From contig JAAOZY010000117.1 of NCBI GenBank assembly GCA_012274205.1, forward strand, positions 1-10,620: DNA of 10,620 nucleotides. Reading direction: 5' to 3'. The DNA is from Betaproteobacteria bacterium (lineage in GTDB: Bacteria > Pseudomonadota > Gammaproteobacteria > Burkholderiales > SG8-39). Made by a program: the position numbers and the translations under genes. Numbering within the stretch: the first letter of the stretch is position 1; each line of letters opens with the position of its first letter. Shown here piece by piece: positions 1 to 5,326 of the stretch. Under the pieces are notes generated by a model. It had not been told where the DNA came from and made no database searches. It saw only the letters and a list, made by a program, of their open reading frames with translations.

Positions 1-1679
1 CGGTAAAGGGCGGGCGCGTGTGGCTGAAGACCATAGGCGGCCTCAAGCGCGTGCATGCCATTCTGCGGCGCCAGGACGATGCCTATTGCGATCCGCTGGA
101 GCTGCGCAGCGACTCGGCGCTCGGCGTGGCCGGCCTGACCGACTGCGCCCGGCGCGGCAGCGTGCTGATCGCCAATGCGCTGGGCTCGGGGATCATCGAA
201 TCGGGCGCGCTGCTCGGCTTTCTGCCGAGCCTGTGCGAGCATCTCACCGGCGAGGCGCTGCGCCTGCCCTCGATCGCGACCTGGTGGTGCGGCGAGCCCG
301 CCGCGATGGCCGACGCGCTCGAACAGGCAAAACATCTGGTGTTCAAATCGGCCGACCCGGGCTTCAAGTTTACCCCCGTATTCGGCGAGGACCTGGATGC
401 GGCGGGTCTGGAGGCGCTGGCGCAGGAGCTGAAGCAGCAGCCGGAGCGCTATATCGCGCAGGAGTTCGTGCATGTGTCGCAGGCGCCGGTACTCTCGCGC
501 GCCGACACTTATCGCATCGCCGCGCGCGGCATCGGACTGCGCGTGTTCGCCGTGCGCTCGCCCAACGGATACGTGGTGATGCCCGGCGGGTTGACCCGGG
601 TCGCCAGCGGCGCGGATCAGCGGGTGGTGTCGGCGCAGCGCGGCGGCGGCTCCAAGGATACCTGGGTGACCTCTGATGGATCGGTGGACGCGAGCTTCAC
701 GCTGTTGCACAACACGGTGACCGCGAATGATCTGGTGCATTCCGGCGCGGGGATTCCGTCGCGCGTTGCCGAAACCCTGTTCTGGTTCGGCCGCTACGCC
801 GAGCGCTGCGACGACTCGGCGCGCCTGCTGCGTCTGGCGCTGAACCAGATTCTCGACAGCGACGATGACGAGGACGCGTTCGAGCCGGTGCTGGCGCTGG
901 CGCGCGCATTCAGCCTGATCGATGCCGAGGAGGAGGATGCCGAGGTGGCTTTGCTCTCAGCTGCAACGCAGGAAAAGAATGTATTCGGACTGCCCGCCAA
1001 TCTGCGCAACCTGGAGCAGGTGGCATTCAATCTGCGCGACCGCATGTCCATGGACAACTGGCGCACCATCAACTCGCTGGTAAAAGATCCGCTTTTCGGC
1101 AAGGAAGCCTCCCTGCCCGATGCGCTCAATTGGCTGGATCGCACCATAACCGGCCTGATGACCCTGTCCGGGTTTGCCATGGATGGAATGACGCGCGACG
1201 ACGGCTGGCGCTTCCTGTCAATCGGGCGGCGCCTGGAGCGCCTCGCGTTCCAGTGCCTGGTGCTGCAGATCGCGCTGCAGCATGGGCGTGCCCACGGGCT
1301 CACCTGGCTGCTGCGGCTGACCGATTCCATCGTCACCTATCGCACGCGTTACATGGCGCGGCCGGAATGGCTGCCGGTTCTCGATTTGCTGATTCTCGAC
1401 GGCGCCAATCCGCGCTCGGTGCGCTATCAGGCGAACGGCATCTATTCCTACCTCAAGAAACTGGAAGATGCCTACGGCCCTTGCGGCAGCGAACTGCTGC
1501 GGCCCTGCATCGAGGCGCTGGATGGGCTGGATCCGGCGCGCGACCTGCAGCCGGAGAACGTTCATCTGCACAATACGGTAAACCTGCTGCGCTCGGCCGC
1601 GTTTGCGCTGAGCGACGGGCTGTCGCACCGCTTCTTCAATCACGCGCAGACCAATGTCTGGGCGACGCTGGGCATGTAG
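1..1679 (+). CDS. Fused circularly permuted ATP-grasp / alpha-E protein, 5'-truncated by window edge
   Basis: The reading frame is open from position 3 to the TAG at 1677-1679. The GTG at 18 is only the first start-like codon; homology to the ATP-grasp family already covers the codons before it, so the true start lies upstream. Fused members of this family run to roughly 800-850 residues, so about a third is missing. Numbering from the GTG, residues 1-225 are the C-terminal part of a circularly permuted ATP-grasp (COG2308/DUF404-407 type), with VHAILRR (12-18), CDPLELRSDSALGV (24-37), NALGSG (53-58), WWCGE (89-93) and GGSKDTWV (210-217). Residues from about 245 to the end are an all-helical alpha-E domain (COG2307/DUF403), opening with SRVAETLFWFGRYAER. 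The ATP-grasp half should form an amide or peptide bond at ATP cost; the alpha-E role is unknown. A transglutaminase gene follows after 7 bp, the usual partner. Family assignment is firm; the substrate is not known. Confidence 0.88.
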   Translation, partial: VKGGRVWLKTIGGLKRVHAILRRQDDAYCDPLELRSDSALGVAGLTDCARRGSVLIANALGSGIIESGALLGFLPSLCEHLTGEALRLPSIATWWCGEPAAMADALEQAKHLVFKSADPGFKFTPVFGEDLDAAGLEALAQELKQQPERYIAQEFVHVSQAPVLSRADTYRIAARGIGLRVFAVRSPNGYVVMPGGLTRVASGADQRVVSAQRGGGSKDTWVTSDGSVDASFTLLHNTVTANDLVHSGAGIPSRVAETLFWFGRYAERCDDSARLLRLALNQILDSDDDEDAFEPVLALARAFSLIDAEEEDAEVALLSAATQEKNVFGLPANLRNLEQVAFNLRDRMSMDNWRTINSLVKDPLFGKEASLPDALNWLDRTITGLMTLSGFAMDGMTRDDGWRFLSIGRRLERLAFQCLVLQIALQHGRAHGLTWLLRLTDSIVTYRTRYMARPEWLPVLDLLILDGANPRSVRYQANGIYSYLKKLEDAYGPCGSELLRPCIEALDGLDPARDLQPENVHLHNTVNLLRSAAFALSDGLSHRFFNHAQTNVWATLGM

Positions 1680-1686
1680 GCGCGTC

Positions 1687-2607
1687 ATGGGCGCACCTGC
1701 CAGGTATCGCGTTACCCACGAAACCTCCTACGTCTATTCGGCCAAGGTGACGAGCGCGCATCAGCTCGCGCACTTGAAGGCGCGCGATACGACCTGGCAA
1801 AGGGTGAACTACCACCGGCTCGACATCGAGCCGAATCCGTCCGAGCGCGCCGAGGGAACCGACTATTTCGGCAACGGCGTGGTGCGTTTCATGATCGACA
1901 CGCCGCACGAGCTGCTGCGCGTGACGGCCGAGTCCGAAGTCGAAGTCGACTCGCATGCCCCGGATGCCGCGGCGGATTCGCCGCCGTGGGAAGACGCGCT
2001 CGCGGCACCCGGCGTGTGGAGCCCGCAGGCGGATCTCGACCTGGAGCAGTATCGCCTTGCTTCGCCCATGGTGCCGGTGCTGCCGGAGTCGGGCGCCTAT
2101 GCGCGCGAGAGCTTTAGCCCCGGTCGCCCCTGGCTGGAAGCGGCGCTGGAACTGACGCGCCGCATCCACGCCGAGTTCAGCTACGATCCAAAGGCGACGA
2201 CCGTGACCACGCAGGTGCGCGAGGTCCTCGAGCACAAGCGCGGCGTGTGCCAGGATTTCGCCCACCTGATGCTCAGTTGCCTGCGCTCGCTCGGCCTGCC
2301 GGCGCGCTATGTCAGCGGTTACGTCCTCAACTACGTGCCTGAAGGCAAGAAGCGCCTGTCCGGCGCGGATGCCTCGCACGCCTGGGTGGCGGCGCATTGT
2401 CCGGGCCTCGGCTGGGTCGCGTTCGACCCGACCAACGGGAAACTTGCCGATCTGGAGTTCGTCACCCTGGGCTGGGGACGGGAGTTTTCCGATATTTCAC
2501 CCTTGAGCGGCGTGGTGCTGGGCGGCGCGACGCAGAAACTTTCCGTTGTGGTCAAAGTGGAACCGCTGGCGGCCGATAAGCTTCCCCAAGGCGACACGGC
2601 GGCTTAG
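1687..2607 (+). CDS. Transglutaminase-like cysteine protease-fold protein (first copy, intact triad)
   Basis: This is a 306-residue protein with an N-terminal bacterial transglutaminase beta domain (about 5-85, RYRVTHETSYVYSAKV onward) and a transglutaminase core (about 145-255). The triad is visible: Cys188 in RGVCQDFAH, His231 in ASHAWVA and Asp247 in AFDPTNG. Proteins with this fold cleave, transfer or cross-link amide bonds; beside an ATP-grasp ligase it may process or attach a peptide. I chose ATG 1687 because it lies 7 bp after the preceding stop and leaves the conserved RYRVTHET close to the N-terminus. An in-frame ATG at 1654 would add 11 unlike residues and overlap the upstream gene. 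Any Shine-Dalgarno is weak (TAGG at 1677-1680), which suggests translational coupling. No signal peptide or membrane segment is seen, so it is probably cytoplasmic. The stop TAG (2605-2607) lies within the 8-bp repeat that borders a downstream insertion element. Confidence 0.9.
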   Translation: MGAPARYRVTHETSYVYSAKVTSAHQLAHLKARDTTWQRVNYHRLDIEPNPSERAEGTDYFGNGVVRFMIDTPHELLRVTAESEVEVDSHAPDAAADSPPWEDALAAPGVWSPQADLDLEQYRLASPMVPVLPESGAYARESFSPGRPWLEAALELTRRIHAEFSYDPKATTVTTQVREVLEHKRGVCQDFAHLMLSCLRSLGLPARYVSGYVLNYVPEGKKRLSGADASHAWVAAHCPGLGWVAFDPTNGKLADLEFVTLGWGREFSDISPLSGVVLGGATQKLSVVVKVEPLAADKLPQGDTAA

Positions 2608-2610
2608 CGT
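2603..2610 (+). repeat. Left 8-bp direct repeat (probable target-site duplication)
   Basis: CTTAGCGT here recurs exactly at 2714-2721. It includes the TAG stop of the preceding transglutaminase, so the insertion landed at the 3' end of that gene without changing its protein. Confidence 0.6.
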
Positions 2611-2713
2611 TTGTTTCAAAATGAGGGAATACGCCCCGAAGGAAATCCCCTCGGGGAATCTCTCCTAGTGCTCCCCAAATTGGGCCGTTGCAAAATTCAT
2701 TTTGCAACGGGTT
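2611..2713 (+). mobile_element. MITE-like non-coding insertion element (103 bp)
   Basis: An AT-richer stretch interrupts the gap between two co-directional genes and is bounded by exact 8-bp direct repeats (CTTAGCGT). Near its ends are imperfect inverted repeats: GTTTCAAAATGA (2613-2624) and TCATTTTGCAAC (2697-2708), whose reverse complement matches the first at 11 of 12 bases. The match begins 2 bp inside the left edge but 5 bp inside the right edge, so the exact termini are uncertain. Internal symmetry includes CCCCGA (2634-2639) with TCGGGG (2651-2656) and an 11-bp palindrome at 2685-2710. No complete reading frame lies inside, so movement would need a transposase supplied elsewhere. A related sequence lies at 5191-5236. 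Removing the element and one repeat joins the transglutaminase stop almost directly to the amidohydrolase gene, as expected for an operon. A mobile origin is inferred from structure only. Confidence 0.6.
2685..2710. repeat. Perfect 11-bp inverted repeat with 4-base loop
   Basis: CCGTTGCAAAA (2685-2695), spacer TTCA, TTTTGCAACGG (2700-2710). It forms the right end of the insertion element and spans the only TTG start codon of the amidohydrolase reading frame. The stem is AT-rich in the middle and no T-run follows, so it is a poor intrinsic terminator. It could be a transposition end or a dimeric regulator site. Confidence 0.75.
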
Positions 2714-3443
2714 CTTAGCGTCTACCTGGCGAAAGGCGCCGGCGATCGATTCCTTTCTCATCACCTGTGAGCACGGCGGCAACCGGATACCGGCGGCGTA
2801 TGGATCGCTGTTTGCGGGGCAGAGCGCATGGCTCGACTCCCATCGCGGCTACGATCCGGGCGCGCTGACCATGGCGAAGGCACTGGCGACGGCCCTGGGC
2901 GCGCCGCTGGTGGCCGCGACCACCAGCCGTCTGGTGATCGACCTCAATCGCTCGATCGGTAATGCGCGGCTGTTTTCGGCGGCGACACGCGGCGAGCCTG
3001 CAGCGGTGCGCGCGGCGATCGTCGCGCAATGCTACGGCCCGTATCGCGGCGAAGTCGAGCGTCTCGTCCGCAATGCGGTGTTGCGCGGCCGGCGCGTGAT
3101 CCACATTTCGTCACACAGCTTCACGCCGGTGCTGGACGGCAAGGCACGGACCGCGGACGTAGGCCTGCTCTATGACCCCGGCCGGCGCGGGGAGGCGGCC
3201 CTGTGCGCGCGCTGGAAGGCAGCGCTCGCGGTTGTTGCGCCGGCACTGCGCGTGCGCCGCAACTACCCCTATGCCGGCAAAGGGGACGGGCTGACCTCGT
3301 ACCTGCGCCAGCGCTTCCCGCGCAGCGCCTACGTCGGAATCGAACTGGAGATCAACCAGGGCATCGTCTTCGCCGCGGGACGGCGCTGGTCGTCGCTGCG
3401 GCGCGTGCTGATCGATTCGCTGCGCGCGGCATGTGCCGCATGA
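2688..3443 (+). CDS. N-formylglutamate amidohydrolase-like protein
   Basis: The protein belongs to the N-formylglutamate amidohydrolase family (Pfam FGase), probable metal-dependent hydrolases that split formyl- or acyl-amide bonds. Numbering from TTG 2688, conserved blocks are TCEHGGN (26-32), SHRGYDPGA (51-59), LVIDLNRS (82-89), HISSHSFTP (139-147), DVGLLYD (157-163), NYPYAGKGDGLTSYLRQRF (192-210) and VGIELEINQ (216-224). His, Glu, Asp and Arg residues expected for metal and carboxylate binding are present. No histidine-degradation genes are nearby, so hutG function is unlikely; in this setting it may hydrolyse a glutamyl or peptide product of the ATP-grasp system (inference). The start is a problem. 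TTG 2688 lies inside the inserted element with no Shine-Dalgarno, and no in-frame ATG or GTG precedes the conserved core. An alternative is ATC 2745, eight bases after GAAAGG (2731-2736), giving 232 residues beginning (M)DSFLITCEHGG, which fits the family better. Confidence 0.85.
   Translation: MQNSFCNGFLASTWRKAPAIDSFLITCEHGGNRIPAAYGSLFAGQSAWLDSHRGYDPGALTMAKALATALGAPLVAATTSRLVIDLNRSIGNARLFSAATRGEPAAVRAAIVAQCYGPYRGEVERLVRNAVLRGRRVIHISSHSFTPVLDGKARTADVGLLYDPGRRGEAALCARWKAALAVVAPALRVRRNYPYAGKGDGLTSYLRQRFPRSAYVGIELEINQGIVFAAGRRWSSLRRVLIDSLRAACAA
2714..2721 (+). repeat. Right 8-bp direct repeat (probable target-site duplication)
   Basis: Second exact copy of CTTAGCGT, immediately after the insertion element and just before the conserved part of the amidohydrolase gene. 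Confidence 0.6.
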
Positions 3444-3538
3444 GGCCGACAAGACTTTCGCCCTGCAACAGCCGGTGCGCGGTGTACCATTTCCACCAGC
3501 TACGCCGCCGGGCACGCGCGACCTGACCTGACGATTAC

Positions 3539-3543
3539 CGGAG
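3539..3543 (+). promoter_or_regulatory. Shine-Dalgarno site of the second transglutaminase gene
   Basis: CGGAGACCCATA precedes ATG 3551. GGAGA sits 7 bases upstream, a normal distance, and supports this start. The 107-bp spacer before the gene is longer than others in the block, so a separate promoter is possible. TACCAT (about 3484-3489), with CTGCAA 16 bases upstream, is the best promoter-like pair seen there and is weak. Confidence 0.55.
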
Positions 3544-3550
3544 ACCCATA

Positions 3551-4363
3551 ATGCAGATTCGCGTCGGCTTTGAAATGATCTACGATTGTCCGCAGCCAAC
3601 GCCGATGATCTTCAACCTGAACGTCCACTTCACGCGCGCGTCCGACCTGGTGCGTCGCGACGATCTGCTGTTTGATCCGCCGGTTCCGGTCGCGGCCTAT
3701 CGTGACGTGTTCGGCAACTGGTGCACCCGCATCGTCGCGCCGCAGGGGCGCACGCGCGTCACCGCTGATACGATCGTGAACGATAGCGGAGCCCCTGACG
3801 AAATCGCGCCGCAGGCGCAGCAGCTCCCGGTTCAGAGCCTGCCCGAGGAGACGCTGCAGTTCCTGCTCGGCAGCCGCTATTGCGAGACCGACCGGCTGTC
3901 CGAAACGGCGTGGAACCTGTTTGGGCAGGCTCCGACGGGATGGGGCCGTGTTCAGGCGATCTGCGACTACGTTCATCGACACATCAGCTTCGGCTACCAG
4001 CATGCGCGCATGACCCGGACCGCGCTCGAGGCTTTCTACGACAAGACCGGCGTCTGTCGCGATTATGCGCACCTTGCCGTCGCATTCTGCCGCTGCATGA
4101 ATATCCCCGCGCGTTATTGCACCGGCTATCTGGGCGACATCGGCGTGCCGCCGCCGTACGGACCGATGGATTTCGCCGCATGGTTCGAAGCCTTCCTCGG
4201 CGGCCGTTGGTATACCTTCGACGCGCGCAACAACACGCCGCGCATCGGCAGGGTGCTGATCGCGCGCGGCCGCGACGCATCCGATGTGGCGATCAGCAAC
4301 ACCTTCGGGCCCAACACATTGACGAGCTTCAAGGTGTGGACGGACGAGGTGCCTGCCGCCTGA
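3551..4363 (+). CDS. Transglutaminase-like protein (second copy, catalytic His not found)
   Basis: This 270-residue protein has an N-terminal beta-rich domain (about 1-100) and a transglutaminase-like core (about 125-235). Cys169 in KTGVCRDYAHL and Asp224 in YTFDARNN fit the nucleophile and the acid of the triad. The position that carries His in the first copy (HAW) reads FAAW here, so it is Ala209. The last histidine in the protein is His174, in the Cys helix, so no candidate catalytic His lies between Cys and Asp or beyond. It may act as a binding or scaffold protein, or use a non-canonical mechanism; close relatives may share the substitution. It differs in sequence and domain layout from the first transglutaminase, so it is not a recent duplicate. 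ATG 3551 has a good ribosome site. No signal peptide is seen. It ends the + strand block and converges on mtfA. Confidence 0.87.
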   Translation: MQIRVGFEMIYDCPQPTPMIFNLNVHFTRASDLVRRDDLLFDPPVPVAAYRDVFGNWCTRIVAPQGRTRVTADTIVNDSGAPDEIAPQAQQLPVQSLPEETLQFLLGSRYCETDRLSETAWNLFGQAPTGWGRVQAICDYVHRHISFGYQHARMTRTALEAFYDKTGVCRDYAHLAVAFCRCMNIPARYCTGYLGDIGVPPPYGPMDFAAWFEAFLGGRWYTFDARNNTPRIGRVLIARGRDASDVAISNTFGPNTLTSFKVWTDEVPAA

Positions 4364-4404
4364 GGCAACCGCGCATCGTGGTTAACGTTGCAATTTGTGC
4401 CTCA
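4361..4404. terminator. Weak inverted repeat joining two convergent stop codons
   Basis: TGAGGCA (4361-4367) and TGCCTCA (4398-4404) are exact inverted copies 30 bases apart. They contain the stop codons of the + strand transglutaminase and of the - strand mtfA. The 38-bp spacer between the genes holds smaller nested symmetry (CAAC at 4366-4369, GTTG at 4387-4390). The position suits a shared bidirectional terminator, but the stem is short, the loop long and no T-run is present. Confidence 0.25.
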
Positions 4405-5175
4405 TGCTTTGGGCTCGGGCAGTCTTGCCGCCGGATCCTGGCGGTAGAACAGCGCCAGCTGCGCGTACAGCGCGGGATAAATCGAGCGCACCGCCTGGGG
4501 CAGGGTGAAGAAGACCTCGGACAGCACGGCGAAGAATTCGGCCGGCTGCTCGCTCGCGTAGGGGTCGATCACGGTTTCGACGCCGCGGTCGACCTGGTCG
4601 CAGAACGCGTCGTAGGCGCTATCCCATGCGTCCAGCCATTTTTCGCGGTCCATGCGTGCGTGCGGCTGCGGAAAATCGTCCATGTCGCCGCGGCTCATGT
4701 GCAGCTTGTGCGCGAATTCGTGGATCACCACGTTGTAGCCGGCCTCGCCCAGGTTGACGTCCTGCCAGGACAGGATCACCGGCCCGCCGGACCAGGCCTC
4801 GCCCGATAGCTCGTCCTCGTATTCGTGCACCACCCCGGCCGGGTCCATCTCCTCGCGCCGCACGCGGAACTCGCCCGGATAGATCACGATGCCGACCCAG
4901 CCCGAATAGGCATCCAGGCCGAGATTCAGGATAGGCAGGCAGGCCTGCACCGCGATCGAAAGGCGCACCGCATCGGACGGGACGAAGCCGCGCGCGCCAT
5001 GCATTTCCTTCTCGTCCAGGAACAACACGCTCAGATCCTGCAGCCGCTGCATTTCCTCGGGCGGCAAGCCGCGCAGGAAGGGCAGGCCGCGGGTGACGTG
5101 CCGCCACAGCGCCGGATCCAGCTCGATGCGGCGCAGCACGCGTTTGCGCTGCCAGGATTTGAACATGCCCGTCAT
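4402..5175 (-). CDS. mtfA: MtfA-type zinc peptidase (M90 family)
   Basis: This 257-residue protein matches the MtfA/YeeI (M90, DUF980) family along its length. E. coli MtfA is about 265 residues, a zinc aminopeptidase-type enzyme that binds the glucose-PTS repressor Mlc; no Mlc gene is seen here, so its partner in this organism is open. The zinc motif HEFAH is at 152-156 (in VVIHEFAHKLHM), with Glu153 as the catalytic acid. Glu213 in QPAEFFAV is the probable third metal ligand. Other family blocks are WVGIVIYPGEF (93-103) and GPVILSWQDV (131-140). No signal peptide is seen; it should be cytosolic. The start is ATG at 5175-5173, or a second ATG at 5166-5164; neither has a clear Shine-Dalgarno. 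It is divergent from relA across a 151-bp spacer and convergent with the transglutaminase gene. Confidence 0.92.
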   Translation of the reverse strand: MTGMFKSWQRKRVLRRIELDPALWRHVTRGLPFLRGLPPEEMQRLQDLSVLFLDEKEMHGARGFVPSDAVRLSIAVQACLPILNLGLDAYSGWVGIVIYPGEFRVRREEMDPAGVVHEYEDELSGEAWSGGPVILSWQDVNLGEAGYNVVIHEFAHKLHMSRGDMDDFPQPHARMDREKWLDAWDSAYDAFCDQVDRGVETVIDPYASEQPAEFFAVLSEVFFTLPQAVRSIYPALYAQLALFYRQDPAARLPEPKA

Positions 5176-5190
5176 ATTAAAAGCATATTA

Positions 5191-5236
5191 CAAAACGAGG
5201 GGATACCTCCCCTCGTGCTGCCCTGAATTGGGGGCC
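5191..5236 (+). repeat. Diverged relative of the 2611-2713 element
   Basis: CAAAACGAGGGGATAC (5191-5206) matches 14 of 16 bases with CAAAATGAGGGAATAC (2617-2632). The tail at 5208-5236 (…GTGCTGCCCTGAATTGGG…) aligns collinearly with 2661-2686 (…GTGCTCCCCAAATTGGG…). The central part present in the first copy is largely absent. No flanking direct repeat is visible, so this copy is older, partial, or bounded differently. It occupies the mtfA-relA spacer, beginning 15 bp from the mtfA start. The rest of that spacer (5237-5300) shows only GGCCAT/ATGGCC inverted repeats (5233-5238, 5254-5259). Confidence 0.5.
5195..5216 (-). promoter_or_regulatory. GC-rich hairpin in the mtfA leader / mtfA-relA spacer
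   Basis: ACGAGGGGA (5195-5203), loop TACC, TCCCCTCGT (5208-5216): a perfect 9-bp stem. Read on the - strand, towards mtfA, it is followed directly by TTTTGTAATATG, so a GC stem with a short T-run sits about 20 bases before the mtfA start. If mtfA is transcribed from beyond 5216, this could terminate or attenuate the message. It may equally be an internal structure of the repeat element. Confidence 0.4.
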
Positions 5237-5302
5237 ATCGCGCCAACTCTGAAATGGCCTCTAAGATTATCGCCGATTTGCGTTTGCTCACGGTTAGTCT
5301 TG

Positions 5303-5326
5303 GCGGGGCGGCGATATAATCCCCGC
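5303..5326 (+). promoter_or_regulatory. relA promoter -10 with flanking inverted repeat
   Basis: A perfect TATAAT lies at 5315-5320, six bases before the relA ATG (5327). GCGGGG (5303-5308) and CCCCGC (5321-5326) form an inverted repeat around it. Transcription usually starts about 6-8 bases after the -10, which places the 5' end at or beside the AUG and leaves no room for a ribosome site, so a leaderless message is suggested. The -35 region is poor: TTAGTC at 5294-5299 is 15 bases away, and TTGCTC at 5284-5289 is 25 bases away. Confidence 0.5.

Noticed and set aside
81..104. RelA hydrolase HD region interpreted as a bifunctional SpoT
   Set aside because: These coordinates are RelA residues, not window bases (window about 5567-5638). 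The HD metal motif is missing and the synthetase has EFDD, so RelA is the better call.
1654..1686. Earlier ATG for the first transglutaminase
   Set aside because: The 11 added residues are unlike the family and overlap the upstream gene; ATG 1687 fits better.
3880..4809. 309-codon + strand frame across the second transglutaminase and mtfA
   Set aside because: It is out of frame with the first gene and antisense to the second, with no recognisable domain.
5284..5289. TTGCTC as the -35 of the relA promoter
   Set aside because: The 25-base gap to TATAAT is too long for a standard sigma-70 promoter.
5093..5326. 78-codon N-terminal extension of RelA
   Set aside because: It overlaps the 5' end of mtfA, crosses the repeat element and the TATAAT, and exceeds the family length.
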